64,000 nucleotides of DNA from Dillenia suffruticosa (Eukaryota > Streptophyta > Magnoliopsida > Dilleniales > Dilleniaceae): NCBI GenBank assembly GCA_033439265.1, contig JAVTVX010000026.1, positions 8,929,001 through 8,993,000 on the forward strand, written 5' to 3'. This document shows positions 12,195 through 24,454 of this stretch, in pieces (position 1 is the stretch's first letter; each line of letters begins with the position of its first letter). Below the pieces are notes generated by a model. That model ran no database searches. It saw only the letters and a program-made list of their open reading frames with translations, and was not told the DNA's origin. Made by a program: the position numbers and the translations under genes.

Positions 12195-13644
12195 TGATAA
12201 CATGCAATTTATTGAATTTATTATTATTATCATGGTTTGAATTTGAATTGTTTAATGGACTAATGGTTGGTTTTATTGAATTTTATTTTTAGGAGATTGA
12301 AATTGAAGATTTGGAGCAAATTGGACTTAATAAGACAATTTTGGAACTAATTGGGTCAAGACATCTTATTGGACTTTGAAGAAGAGGAGTTTGAATTTTA
12401 ATTTCAGCATTCTAGTAGAGTTTCTAATTTTCTCAATAGGAAGAGTCCTAATTAAATTAGAAGACTAGAAGGAAGGAAAGTTGCATTATTCTTTAGGAGA
12501 AAATGTCTTCTTTCCTATTTTCTATGAAGAGGAAGAGTCCTAATCAAATTGGAATACTAGAAGGAAGGAAAGTTTCCTATTTTCACAAAAAAGGGGCCAG
12601 CTACCTTGCTTATTTAAATACAAAAGGGGCTGCATTCAAAGATACAACATAATACTCTCTACACAAGAAAAGGGAGGGTTGCTGCAGAGAAACAGAAATT
12701 ACTCCAAGGGAGGCGGCTGCAAATTTCTGGAAGAGAGAGAAGTCATTCTCCATTAGGTTTTTATTTCTTTCTTAGAAACATTTAGTTTTCTTTAATTTTT
12801 TTGTTGACACTTACCACCATGAGTGGCTAGTTTCTTTATTCTGATTCAAGGAGAATTTTAATCGATTGTTTTTCATTGTGAGGTTATGTATTTTATTTAA
12901 TTTCTTGTATTTTTAATTCAAGTATTCGTCGATTCTTGGTTTATTTTTATGAAAGATTGGTATTGGTTAATCTGACAATTTAATTCAATATCAAATTTTC
13001 TACTACATCCAGGATTTCAGTGATCCGTAATTGTCATGAATGAATGGTACGAGTAGCAAATAGGTTATATATGTTTATGGGTCGTTTGCCGATATTCATT
13101 TTAATCTAAGGAATCAATGAAACAAAATCGAATAATTGTACGGCTATCCTGGTTATTTGTATTTTGGTTTAACTGTTTTCACAGAACTTAATGCTATCAT
13201 TATTTGATATGGAACGCTATCATGCCCGGTCGATTAATGATAAGTTTTGATTGGATGCTGGGTTTTGTCAATTATTTTAGGAAAACACAAGATTTATTAT
13301 AGCTATCCTAATAGATTTAAGGTTAAATGCTTAAATTGTAAGAATAATATTTTCAACCAATGATAAATAAGACAATCGAATATATGAACCCTTGGATCGG
13401 AGTTTGGAGAATTGAATTTCTTCTTTAAATATTAGTATTTTTGCATATTTGATTTGCCTTTTAATTTTAGTTATTTAATTTTGATTTATGAATTTATTTT
13501 GTAAATCCCCCTATTTTATTTTGACATTTACTAAGGAGTTAAGTTAACATAGTTCCCTTGGGATTCGACTTGGTAACAACTATTGCTACAGTTTGTTGCA
13601 TTGGAGGAATCAGTATTAATTTGAGGGATTCGACAACCCGACCA
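12195..13644 (+). repeat. gypsy element, 3' LTR
   Basis: 1450 bp, TGATAACATGC...CCCGACCA. It matches the 5' LTR apart from about 45 substitutions, mostly transitions, and 16 extra bases (aatatatgaacccttg, about 13380). It is followed by the right TSD. Confidence 0.93.
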
Positions 13645-13649
13645 GTTAC
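13645..13649. repeat. target-site duplication GTTAC, right copy (gypsy insertion)
   Basis: Follows ...CCCGACCA. The next bases (acaactatctctctcgaaat) continue the interrupted copia A sequence. Confidence 0.95.
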
Positions 13650-16060
13650 ACAACTATCTCTCTCGAAATTTAATTTTGGGAGACTTTTCACAATATCTTT
13701 TCTAACTAACTTTGATACAATGTCCATGTTTACGTGTTCTAATCTTTTGTGCCACAGCCATAAATTATTCTTGCTTATTGCAACTAGGCATGATTCATTT
13801 TGAGTTTCCAACTGTTTTATATTAATTACATAGACATTTTCTCTTCTAAGGCCAGTGAATTTGATATAGCCAGAAGTTTTATCAATGATAGATCAAACAT
13901 CTGAGTTAAATATGACTTTAAAACCTTTATCACACAACTGACTAACACTCAACAGGCTGAATTTAAGTCCAGAGACAAGAAAAACATTTTGAATTTGAGT
14001 GTAAGTGGACTTACCACCAATGTTGTCTATTCCAATAATTTTCCCTTTGGATTTGTCTCCAAAGGCTACCTTTCCTCCTTTTTTCTTCTCAAGTGATGAG
14101 AATTTAATATATCTTCAGTCATATACCTTAAGCAGCCAATGTACACCAGACTGACTTTTTAGGAGATTCCTTTGATTTCAGACGTACATGAAACATTCAA
14201 TCACATTTTTTGCCTTTGGTACCTATATTTCTTGAGTCCGACTGAGTTATCTCTAATTTGATTTTTAGATACCTATTTCAAGTGTACTACCGAGGAGTTT
14301 TTGAGCCAGCAGACATTAACTGTGTCTAAATTTTTTGCAGTAAATACACTTGAGATCATTAATCTTTATATTCTTTGTAGTGATTGAGGTGTTATTCCTT
14401 AGTTTATAGTTGTCTAACTTGTGCCCAAATTTCATGCATATATGACATCTCTGTTGTTTAACAGCTTCTAAATTCGGTGTGAAAAACTTATATAGCTTTT
14501 TTTGGTTTTGAGTAGGATTAAATTTTAATTCAGTTTTATTAAAGACTGCTCTCTGTACTATTAGGAAAACATTTAATTTTTCTTGATCTTGTATGAATTT
14601 CATTAAAATGTTGTTTTGCCTAATATTTTTTATCTTTTTGTTCAATTATCTCTTTTCTTAGAATTTTGTTTTCATCTGTTTGATTGTTTTCAATTTTGAC
14701 ATCTTCTATTTTGTTTTCAAGATGTAACATTTGCTTTTTTTCATTTTCTAACTCATTTTTAAGTTTAGTGATTCTTAATTCTAATTTAGTATTTTTCTAT
14801 CTTAGTTTATCAACTTCTATTTTGGAGTTTTCTAATTTTTTCATTGTTTCAGTCATATTTTTATTTAGCAGATTATTTTTCAATTTTAAGCTTTTTGATT
14901 TTTTAAGTGATTCTAATAATATTTTATATAGTTCAACAACAGAGAAATTGCTTTCATCAGAATTAAAACATGAAGAGTAAGAAGCAGAGTCCACCTCAAG
15001 CCAAGATTAGTTTGTTCTTCTGTTGGTTCTTGTTTACTTGAACTAGAGTTTTCATCACTCTAAGCAGCAAGAGTTTTCTTCTTTTTCTCTTTTCTTTCTT
15101 TCTTTTTTTTCTTATCACCCTTGTTCAGTTGAGGATAATCAGCTTCTACGTGTCCCAATTTTTTGTATACATAATATCTGATTTCCTCTTTTTTTTTGGT
15201 CTTTTAAAATTTGATTTGCTCTTATTTCTACTTCGCATCATAAATCTCTTGAACTTTCTGGTCAGCAATTCTTCATCTTCTTCATCATCTTTCTCTTCAG
15301 AGTTTGAAGAACTCTTGTCACTATCAACTTTGAGAGCTACTCCTTTTCCTTTTCCTTATTTTCCTAACTTCTTCACATTTAACTTCATTTCATGAGTTAT
15401 CAATGAGCCCAAGGGTTCGTCCATGGTTAAGGTTTCAGGATTTTTCGATTCCTCTATTACAGTAGCTTTAGGTTTTCAAGATTTTGGCAAACTTTTGAGA
15501 ATCTTATCTACCATGTCTTCTTGTGGAATTCATTTTCCAAATAGTCTCAATTCATTTGTCACTTTATTGAATCTTGTCATTATTTCACTAATAAATTCTT
15601 CTTCTTTCATTTTGAAGATTTCGTATTCTTGTTTTAGCAATGTAATCTTGTTTTTGCGAACTTGACTAGTGCCTCCGTAGGTGATTTTGAGCCTTCCCTA
15701 GATTTCTTTTGTTATAATGCATGAAGATACTCAATTATATTCATTGTCGCTTAGGGCAAGATAAAGGAGATTTATGACTTTCCTATTTGCTTGATAGGTT
15801 TTCTTCTGTTCAGTTGTCATATTTTTCAGTTTAATTGGTACACGTGCACCATCAACCTTTTCAGTTAGAAATTCAATAGCTTCTTCAATTATTTCCCAAG
15901 CATTTAGATTTGTGCAATGATAAAATTATGCATCCTTTGTTTCCAATAGCTGAAGTTACTTCCTTAGAAGAAGGGTGCATGATTTGTTAAGTATGCTTCA
16001 ATCGATATACTATCTCCATTTATGACTGTTAAGGAAATTGTTGTCTCTTTAGTCTTGATG
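13650..16060 (-). pseudogene. copia A: gag, zinc knuckles, protease and gag-pre-integrase remains (5' half)
   Basis: Minus strand. A short gag start reads MKDFIIIKTKETTISL from an ATG near 16060. The UBN2-type capsid region follows (about 15660-15420, KSLP-KPKATVIEESK). A charged stretch near 15330 and a decayed zinc knuckle come next. Then there is a coiled-coil region (14994-14660, LKNNLLNKNMTETMKKLENSK) and a second Cys-rich segment (14460-14316, CHICMKFGH and CIYCKKFRH). Last are a poorly preserved protease and the gag-pre-integrase domain (13811-13680, NNLWLWHKRLEHVNMD). Numerous stops and frameshifts. It is directly continued by 1215-3437 once the gypsy element is removed, and it is a close relative of copia C. 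Confidence 0.82.
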
Positions 16061-16681
16061 ATGATAAAATCTTTCATAATGTCCTAATATTTTTACTTAG
16101 TGCACAAGTCAAAACACTCATGAAAGTGACCCATAGAAGTTATCATAGAAGCAAGGCATTTCTGGGTCATAAAAGTTACAGCCGACATAGAACCTATTTC
16201 TTATGAAGATCCAGCCAACAAAGTTGGGTACTACACTTAGCCTAGAAATAAAACTAAACATATATTTTGGTTATTCCATAGCTAAAGGACGTATTCATTT
16301 AAAATCATATTTGGATCTTAGAATATGAAAATTTTCTAAGTGTTGGAAGCATGATCATTTGACCATATTTACTCAAGCATATCTTTTTATGTGGTCAAAC
16401 ATTTTTTAATTTGAAAGGTGCATCTCAAAGAAGGAGTACAGGTCTTTATTCTCAAGATTTTACAACTTAAAAATCTATTATCTATGGTAGAAAAACAATG
16501 TCTTGAAGTTGCCTGGTTACCTGAATTTTACAGCAGAACATTCATGTAAAGGATGATTATTTTGGAATGTTTGTGCAAGCTTATATTCTCATCTGATATT
16601 TCTATAATATAGTGCTACAGTTGGACAAGAAATGTGACATATTTGCAGCACAAGGATTTAGAGAATTGTTGAAGAGATAAG
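16061..16681 (-). other. copia A leader, left part
   Basis: No gene seen. The position between the copia A gag start and the copia B insertion implies untranslated leader. It continues at 26265 after the GGCAC duplication. Confidence 0.5.
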
Positions 16682-16686
16682 GGCAC
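16682..16686. repeat. target-site duplication GGCAC, left copy (copia B)
   Basis: GGCAC precedes TGTTGGATTT here and follows CATTCCTTCA at 26260-26264. Confidence 0.95.
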
Positions 16687-17122
16687 TGTTGGATTTATAT
16701 GCACATACACATGCAGAAGCGTGTAAAATTTTCGGAATCATAAAAGGTTAGGGTTTTTGGGCATACCTCAAAAAGTAGATTGCAAATAATCTGGGGAACC
16801 GCGAACCTCGATCAATCGACCTCGTAGTCGGGATGATAACCACAAAAGTCGAGCTATCACCGCAGCACCACGACACCTCAATCGAATCCGGTGACACAAA
16901 TTCTCTTCGTAGAATTTTTCTCCCTCTCTCTCAATTGTCTCCTCACAATGTTTTGTGCAATGGTTGTCCTCCCTAGGGTTTTGCCCTAGTTTCCATATAT
17001 CTCCGTCACCACAAATGGTAGGGAATTCAAATCCCATAAGTTACCATTTGTGCATATGGAAAGTGGGATATTTCCTTTGTCCAAATATGGAAAGATGCCC
17101 CACGTGGGCATTCATTCCTTCA
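16687..17122 (-). repeat. copia B 3' LTR
   Basis: 436 bp. Plus-strand text starts TGTTGGATTTATATGCACAT and ends CATTCCTTCA. Element orientation is minus. It is nearly identical to 25824-26259. Confidence 0.94.
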
Positions 17123-17132
17123 TCTCCCACTT
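17123..17132 (-). other. copia B polypurine tract
   Basis: On the minus strand AAGTGGGAGA immediately precedes the LTR start TGAAGGAATG. Confidence 0.75.
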
Positions 17133-18260
17133 GCACACGAGGGCATTTTCATCCATCACGAGATCACAGCTCATGTGATCTCCTGTATTACCCTTATGGA
17201 TTTTCATACTAGATTGGGTGTCGTGCGACTGGCGAGTACACCTGCAAATAAAGACTTCTCGATGCACCTGTTAGGATGTTCGAGGAGTCGCCGTTAATAA
17301 TAAAACAAATATCTCGCTGTACCCCAGACACATCACATTTACATCCTTCGAGTCACTTTCCTCATCGAAAGTCATCCCCAATATATCCTCGAATGTGTAT
17401 TCACTATTACGTTTTTATCCCAACGTGGATATACGTAACAGACCGGTCGGTGAATACTACACAACGATGTAATGTAGATTGGTCTTCCTTTCCCAAACTC
17501 GAATCCATCGATCTCAATTTAGCTGCTTTCCTAGACCTGCCCCTTAGACCTCAATTTATCTTCCGGGCCATAGGTAAACAGACTAAAGTAGCAAACACTG
17601 AATCAAGACTTCTAGAGACAGTCGAAAGTAAAATAAGGGTACTTGAGATCCCACCCAATGGATCTCGGGTCTCACACAGTGGGAACGGGGATCATGAATA
17701 GATCATCGTCTCATATAATTGCTCCCACTATCCCTAGTCGTCATCACACGCGGTATGAAACGCGCGCCACAGTGTTAATCCCTTATTTCTCAAAAGGGCA
17801 TATGTCAGATTTCTTAACACTGTGCAGATACGGGACTCAGTCTACACATAAGACTCTACCCAGAGATCTCAGAGAGAGTGTCTCAGAGACAATATCACTA
17901 TCGCAGGTGATATTTGAGATCTCAAATCTGGCTACTCACAGGCAACATGGATGTGGGTATTTCCATGTCGGTCATATCCCAAATGACCTCATCCTGAACA
18001 CGTATCAGGGCGACTTTTGTTCTAGCTGGGCCACTCTCAATGCCTCTTATGACTAGAAACTGTCTCATCTCCACTCACTCAGAGTTGGAGGTGGTCGCTC
18101 GTGTGAGAGAGTCGACCTCACCTGCCTGACATATATTTTTATCACATCAATAATATACATGATTTAAATAAGTGCATTATTTAAGAAAATATAAATGTGA
18201 CTGAATAATGCACAAAATCATATATAAAAATATAATAAGCATCACATCGTCAGTTTAGTA
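17133..18260 (-). other. copia B 3' untranslated region
   Basis: About 1.1 kb between the RNase H stop and the PPT. Plus-strand ORFs of about 140 codons cross it, but they show no recognisable protein and oppose the element's strand. I treat it as non-coding. Confidence 0.65.
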
Positions 18261-18272
18261 CAATGAGAAATA

Positions 18273-18824
18273 TCAAAATATTCCCAAACCCAATGACTCT
18301 CTATGTGCTTTAAATGAGTCTCTAGTGATGGGTTTGGTGAAGGGGTCAGCCACCATGCAATGTGTCGAGATGTACTTGACGGTCACTTCACCCTTCTCGA
18401 TGATGTCTCTAACAAAATTATATCTGGTGTCTATATGTTTGGTCCTACTATGATACTTAGGGTCTCGAGTATAGGCGATAGCAGCCTGATTATCACAGTA
18501 AATCATCACTGGCCTCTGACTATCAGCCACAACCCCTAAGTCATCTAATAGTCTCCGGAGCCAAACACTCTCCTGAACTGCGACTGAGCAAGCCACGAAC
18601 TCAGCCTCCATCGTAGATAAAGCTACACAGGTCTGCTTCTTGCTGCTCCAAGAAATGGCTCCGCCATTGAGCAAGAATGCAAAACCTGATGTCGATTTGC
18701 GCTTATCCAGATCACCGCCCCAGTCGGCGTCTGAATATCCTATGAGGCGCAAATCCCCTCTCCCATAACACAAGGAGTAGCTCGCAGTTCCCTTGAGATA
18801 TCTAAAAATCCTTTTCACTGCTCT
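18273..18824 (-). pseudogene. copia B RNase H (3' end of pol)
   Basis: In the same frame as the upstream pol ORF, separated from it only by a TAG at 18827-18825. The normal copia text here is H-W-xxV-KRI-RYLKGT, so a TGG became TAG. RNase H motifs are DADWGGDLDKRKSTSGFAF, SWSSKKQTCVALSTMEAEF, IYCDNQAAI and a terminal VADPFTKPI. It ends with a natural stop about 1.1 kb before the 3' LTR. In a live element it degrades the RNA strand of the RNA-DNA hybrid. Confidence 0.92.
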
Positions 18825-21689
18825 CTAGTGACCCCTTCCAGGATTTGATTGATATCTACTCACCAGACCGACTGCGTAACATGTGTCTGGTCGTGTACAC
18901 AATATCGCATAGATAAGACTTCCCACTGCGCTGGAATAAGGGATTTTACGCATCTCCCTTATATCTTCCTGAGTTTTCGGGCACATCTCAAGACTCAAAC
19001 CATCACACTTGGCGATTGGAGTATCAATGGGATTACAATCACTCATCCCAAAGCGTTCGAGAATTTTCTTAATGTAGGTCTCTTGTGAAAGAGCCAACAT
19101 TCTTCTCGATCGATCTCTCTGGATCTTAACTCCAAGGATGAACTCAGCTTCACCCATGTCGATCATGTCGAAGCTCAATGACAACCAAGTCTTGATCGTC
19201 ATCATATACTGAATGTTGTTCCCAGCCAACAGTATATCGTCCACATATAGGGACAGGATCACAAAAGAGTTATCAGATCGTATCAAGTAAACACAATGAT
19301 CCTCCTCGATCATTGTAAAACCATAAGATATCACCTCCTCGTGGAATCTTAGGTACCACCGCCTGGATGATTGCTTTAGGCCATATATCGACTTCCGAAG
19401 TCGACAGACCTTGTCCTCATGACCTACTAGAACGAACCCAGAGGGCTGCTCCATGTAGATCTCCTCATCCAGATTTCCATTAAGGAAAGCGGTCTTTACA
19501 TCCATCTGATATAACTCTAGATCCATGCTCGCGACAATCGCCAAGAGTATACGGATTGATGTAAATTTGACTACGGGGGAGAAAGTCTCCTCGTAATCAA
19601 TGCCCTTTGTCTGTGTGTAACCCTTGGCTACTAGATGGGCTTTGTATCTTTCCACCGATCCGTCGGCCTTTCTTTTGATTTTGAGAACCCACTTGTTCCC
19701 TATGGCCCTTCTATCCTCAGGTAGGTCAACTAGGTCCCAGACCCCGTTGACCCTCATTGATTCCATCTCCTCTTTTATGGCCTCTAGCCATTGGTCCTTC
19801 ATAGGACTCTCGAGAGCCTTCTCAAAGGTTTGAGGTTCCTCATCATCCTCAGGAGTCACGATGAGGATCTCATCCTCTATCGGAAAATGACGTCGGGGTA
19901 TATGTCCCCGACCACTCCTACGAGGAGGAGGAGCCTCCTCACCTCGAGATGGGTCACTCCCACTAGGACCAAGATCCTTTTCAGGCTCTTGGGTCCCACC
20001 CCTGGGCTTAATTGGGCCGTCAGGCTCACCCATCTCATAAAAGGTGAAATCCTGGTCAATTTCGCCTCTCTTAGGGAAATCATTTTCTAGGAACGTAGTA
20101 TTACGAGATTTGATCTCGGAGACCGTGCCATCCGTACGTTCACCTAGGAACACATGTCCCTTAGAATGTTCAGAGTACCTTACAAAGATACATTTCTTTC
20201 CTCGTGGGCCTAACTTGCCGTGTGGGTGCGAGGAATCGTGAACGTATGCGGCACAACCCCATGGTCTCAAATGGCTAAGGTCAGGCTGCCTCCCTGTCCA
20301 AAGCTCGTATGGGGTACTGACTACGGACTTGGTTGGAACACGGTTAAGAACGTAGGCGGCAGTCAACAATGCGTCTCCCCAATGGGAGATAGCCAAATTG
20401 GCCTGCGCCATCATCGATCTCACCATCTCCAACAAAGTCCTATTCCTTCTCTCAGCTACCCCGTTCTGCTGGGGAGTAGCAGGAATAGTCAACTGTCTCG
20501 TAATGCCCTTTTCGAAACAGAGCTCTTTAAACTCCTCAGACAAGTACTCGCGTCCTCTATCGGTTCTGAGAGTTTTAATTCTCAAGTCTAACTGGTTTTC
20601 TACCAAGCTGATAAACCTCCTGAAGCAATCTAATGCCTCAGACTTGTGCGAGATTAGGTAGACGTAACCGAAACGTGTGTAATCATCTATGAACGTAATG
20701 AAATACGTGGCTCCGTTTCGGGCTCTCACATTCATAGGTCCACAAATATCGGAGTGGATCAATTGCAATGGGGTCCCAGCCCTCATTGCTTTTCCAAATG
20801 GTTTCCTCGTTGCTTTGCCTGCTAGGCAAAACTCACATAAGGGCAACTCGATCCGGGTTAGCGGGCCCAACAAGCCACTCGTAGCTAACCGGTTCATTCT
20901 CTCTTGCCCTATGTGGCCAAGTCTACTATGCCAAATCGAAACATCATCAACTACGCTATCAGATGTATACGCAATAGAAGACAAATCAGAAATTTTATTA
21001 AAGGAAACCAAATCCAATGCATAAAGTCCATCATGGACTAAACCAGTACATAAAACAGAGTTATCGTAAATGACAGAAACACTCAAATTTCTGAAAATGA
21101 CAGAGTATCCTAAATGATCTAAACAAAGGACAGAAATGAGATCCCGCCGAATCTCGGGAGCATACAACACATGATGCAGGTATAGGACTTGGTTACTTGG
21201 CAGCATCAGCTTGCATGTACCAATCCCCTTCACAACCACAAATGCTCCGTTCCCCACGTACAGCCTCCTCGCTTGGGGACTCAATCGGCGGAACTCCACA
21301 TATGCGCTCCTATCTCGAGCTACATGGTCGGTGGCTCCTGAGTCTACTATCCACAAAGGAGAAGAGTTAGTAAGCATCACAGTGGATGAAACATAACTCA
21401 TACCATGTAAAGAAGAAGGACATACCTTTCGCTCGCCACACTCGCGAGCGAAATGCCCAGATTTGCCACAAACGTAGCATCGGACTTTGCTCTTGTCGAG
21501 CTCCTTCTTCTTTCGTGTCTGCCCTCTATCAACGGGTTTTCGCTGCTGGCTTCCTCTTAGCTTGGCTAGGTTTCTTGTCATATTTGCACCATTTGCGCTT
21601 GACGCCTTTGGAGCCCTTACTCGACTCCGCCACATAGGCATGACCAGAAACCGACCTAGCCACCTCCTGGCGCTCCTCCTCGAGCTCAC
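18825..21689 (-). pseudogene. copia B pol: zinc knuckle, protease, integrase, reverse transcriptase
   Basis: 954 open codons. Domains in order: CCHC zinc knuckle (CYVCGKSGHFAREC, residues 71-84), aspartic protease active site (VDSGATDH, from residue 115), gag-pre-integrase (WHSRLGHIGQERMNRL ... CEFCLAGKATRKPF), integrase with D (HSDICGP), D (RTDRGREY) and E (GVAERRNRT) and 35 residues between the last two, and RT (KWVLKIKRKADGSVERYKA, QMDVKTAFLNGNL, YGLKQSSRRWY, YVDDILLAGN). The first 60 or so residues before the zinc knuckle are read out of frame relative to gag, so the apparent Met start is not the real start. It ends at the Trp-to-TAG change at 18825. All catalytic residues I can see are present. 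Confidence 0.95.
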
Positions 21690-22281
21690 AATGCCTACGC
21701 ACGTCCATGAAAGTACGAATACTCTCAGTGTGCGTGAGGTAGGTCTTTACAACATCCCAGGAGTCAGGCAAGGACTGGATTACTCCCAGTACCTGAAGCT
21801 CATCAGACATTGGCTCCCCCATATTCTTTAGAGAAGCGATCATACTTGACATATGCATCAAATGCTGCTTCATTGTATGATCGGGTCTTTTCTTATAGGT
21901 GATAAACCTATAAGTCAGCATCCTCAGCTTAGGAGCTGACCGGGAGCCAAGGTGCTCTCTCAGAGCACTCCAAACTGACATCGCAGTAGGATACTGCTCG
22001 TACACTGGAATCAGATCATCGTGCATGCTGCTAAGGAGGATGACCCTAGCTTGGCCATCCTTCTTTTTCCATGCACGATACGCCTCCTCATCCAGTTTCG
22101 CCTGAGGCGTATCACCCACCCCGGGGTCTGTCATCTCGTGTAACAGAACCTCCGCTAGGTCCTGCTCCTCGAAGACAAATTGAACTTTACGGTGCCAAAT
22201 CTCATAATTGTCACCGTTCAACTTGTCTCCCTTAACGAGATCAAGTACGATACTCTTTGTCGCAGCCATTGTCTCTGTCAC
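21529..22281 (-). CDS. copia B gag (UBN2-type capsid), 3' end frameshifted
   Basis: 250 codons from ATG 22281 (MTETMAATKSIVLDLVKGD). The start is supported because it is the first ATG after the leader and the N-terminus matches the usual copia gag opening (VKGDKLNGDNYEIWHRKV). The capsid domain continues through SMHDDLIPVYEQYPTAMSVW, YKKRPDHTMKQHLMHMSSMI and VIQSLPDSWDVVKTYLTH, all typical of the UBN2 family. It overlaps the pol ORF by about 160 bp in another frame. In working relatives the basic tail runs straight into the zinc knuckle, so a single-base indel around 21530-21560 is the likely break. Confidence 0.9.
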   Translation of the reverse strand: MTETMAATKSIVLDLVKGDKLNGDNYEIWHRKVQFVFEEQDLAEVLLHEMTDPGVGDTPQAKLDEEAYRAWKKKDGQARVILLSSMHDDLIPVYEQYPTAMSVWSALREHLGSRSAPKLRMLTYRFITYKKRPDHTMKQHLMHMSSMIASLKNMGEPMSDELQVLGVIQSLPDSWDVVKTYLTHTESIRTFMDVRRHCELEEERQEVARSVSGHAYVAESSKGSKGVKRKWCKYDKKPSQAKRKPAAKTR

Positions 22282-23384
22282 ACAGAAAGAAAGAGACGTT
22301 AGTGACTAATAATGCTTATTTTCACAATTTCGTACACCCTACGAATTAACAATCCAAAATGAATCGAGTATTGACCCCAAAGTGAGCATATGAGTCAACG
22401 GACACCATACACCACAACTCGGGACCTCATCTCATCATCCGGACTTTAATTCGGTGCACAAAATCCCACAAATAGTCACAAATATGCACATAGGACCCTC
22501 AAAAAAATTGAAAAAATCAATTTTGGACAACCTGACGTGCCGCCGGGGTTCCCCACGCGCCGCCGCTCGCCGGCGGTGCACTCCACGCGCCGTCACGCTG
22601 CCACGCGCGGCTCGGCTCACGCACGCCCAGTCGCGGCGCGCGGCTCACGCGTCTTCACGCGCTGAGCCGCCCTGAGCCGGGTCAGACCGGGTCGGTCAAC
22701 GGGTCAGGGTTGACCCGACCGACCCGGTCAACGGTCCGGTCTGACCCGGTCGGGTCGGTCCGGGTCAGGGTCCGACCCGACCGCGCCCCCCGTAAGCCGC
22801 TTCACGCGCCTCTGTGGCGCGTGCACTGCACGTGCCTGCTGGACACGCCCTCTGGCGCATGCTCGTCACGCGCCCGCGGGTCTGGGCCGGTTCTTCTTCG
22901 CCCGACGGGTCCTGCAACGGGTTTTTCGACCCGATTCTCCGAAAACCCATTTCCGGCTAATTTTTTACGACGGTTTCTGCCGGAAAATATATTTGGACTT
23001 CCCAAAAATATTTCGAACTCGTTTTCTGAATGATTCAAGCCCTAAACACGGCGAATCATATATCCAAATTTTGGCCCTCCGCGGCCTCGCCGGAAATCCC
23101 AGTTTCCGGCAACCAATCAATGCAAAATGCATGTCAAAACGTAGATCAATGCAAATGGAACACAAATATGCCATTCATTTAGATCAACTATCCCTCTACG
23201 CGGATAGATCTAGGTTTTTAAGTTTTGGGCACCCTTAGGGCCGAAGACCTTAACTCCAATTTTTATGGCTTAAACATGCTCCAAAAATTCAGAAAAAATT
23301 ATATTTGAGATCTACGTGACATGGGTAACGTCACGGTATATTCGGATTCATGAAATTCATCCGTGATCCGAAACCCATTTTTGC
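22282..23384 (-). other. copia B 5' leader with GC-rich GGGTC/GACCC block
   Basis: About 1.1 kb without a gene between gag and CACTA-1. The part 22530-22960 is strikingly GC-rich compared with the AT-rich surroundings. Between 22678 and 22784 it is built almost entirely from GGGTC, GACCC and GGTC words in both orientations, so it can fold into long stems. Small ORFs here are by-products of the composition. Confidence 0.6.
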
Positions 23385-24399
23385 AACCACTACAAAAAAA
23401 CACGGTTTTAGCCACGGATTTTCGCGACGGAAAAAATTCGTCGCTATTTTGCGACGAATTTAGCGACAAAAATTTTTTCGTCGCTAATTTGCCACAAAAT
23501 TTGCAACGAAAAGGAAGTCGTGGCTAAATTAGCGACGGACACATCATTCGTAGCAAAATTCGTCGCTAATTAGTGACGAAACAATTTTCGTGACTAAATT
23601 CGTCGCTAATTGGCGACAAAAAAATTTTTCATTGCAAATTTCGTCGCTAAATAAGTTTTTTATATATAATAAAATAAAATAAAATATTAATATAATATTT
23701 AAATTAAAAAATTAATTTAACAACCATGGTTTAGCGACGGATTTCTAAATCCGTGGCTGATTCAGCGACGGATTCGAAATCCGTCGCTAAATAGGTTTTT
23801 TATATATAATTAAATAAAATATAATATTAATATAATATTTAAATTAAAAAATTAATTTAACAACCGAATTTAATTTAGCAACGGATTTCTAAATCCGTGG
23901 CTGATTCAGCAACGGATTCCAAATCCGTCGCTCAATAATTAGAATTTTATTTTATTTTTATTTTATTTTAATAAATTCAGCGACGGATTTGGAAATCCGT
24001 CGCTGAATTTTATCTTCTTTTAATTATAATTTTATTTTATTTTTATTTTATTTTATTATTTTATATTAACAAATCATATTATTATTTTATAATATTTTAA
24101 TTTACATTTAAAAAAAACCATATATTTTATTTTATTTAAATTATATATATATTTTAATTAATTTATTATTTTTTTTCTTTTTTTTGATTTAATATTTTTT
24201 ATTATTGTATAGGTAATTTTATTTTATTTGTTTTATTTTATTTAATAATATAAATTTTTTAATTAAATATTAATCTAGCACGGGCGCCGGCCCTTGCACG
24301 CACGGGCGCCTGCCTGCCTGGGCGCCCGTGCCCTGCGCGTGCTGGGGCGTGCCTGCCTGGGCGCCCAGGCGGGCAAGCGCGGGCGCCCTGTAGTTGAAG

Positions 24400-24454
24400 G
24401 GATTCGAACCTTGAACTTGGACCTTGATCTCAAAAACATGTTACCACTGCACCA
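24400..24454 (-). promoter_or_regulatory. tRNA-like A/B box pair in CACTA-1, left-pointing
   Basis: On the minus strand TGGTGCAGTGG (24454-24444) fits the pol III A-box consensus and GGTTCGAATCC (24410-24400) fits the B-box consensus exactly. Start-to-start spacing is 44 bp, as in tRNA genes. A GC-rich cassette lies directly downstream. No cloverleaf is evident. Transcription is inferred, not shown. Confidence 0.5.

Larger units (their letters stand above)
3443..13644 (+). mobile_element. Athila-like Ty3/gypsy LTR retrotransposon, complete structure, coding region dead
   Basis: The 10,202-bp element has two long TG...CA LTRs (1434 and 1450 bp), a tRNA-Asp-type primer-binding site, one gag-pol reading frame interrupted by stops and one frameshift, a 1.9-kb non-coding 3' region and a G-rich polypurine tract. 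Domain order is gag, protease, RT, RNase H, integrase, which defines Ty3/gypsy. The gag text (EFHVVCSSMKPQGV, FPFSLKDKTKDWLYYLP), the DLGAS protease and the tRNA-Asp primer site are the signature of the Athila/Tat side of the non-chromodomain gypsy elements. It is inserted in the copia A pol with a 5-bp TSD. By eye the LTRs differ at about 45 positions plus one 16-bp indel, so it is moderately old. No env-like ORF is visible. Confidence 0.92.

Noticed and set aside
17276..18056. Two plus-strand ORFs of about 140 codons
   Set aside because: Antisense in the copia B 3' untranslated region, no recognisable domain, overlapping frames.
19624..21831. Several plus-strand ORFs of 65-123 codons
   Set aside because: Shadows of the copia B pol and gag genes on the other strand.
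22710..23238. ORFs of about 60-107 codons on both strands
   Set aside because: By-products of the GC-rich leader, where stop codons are rare. No domain signal.
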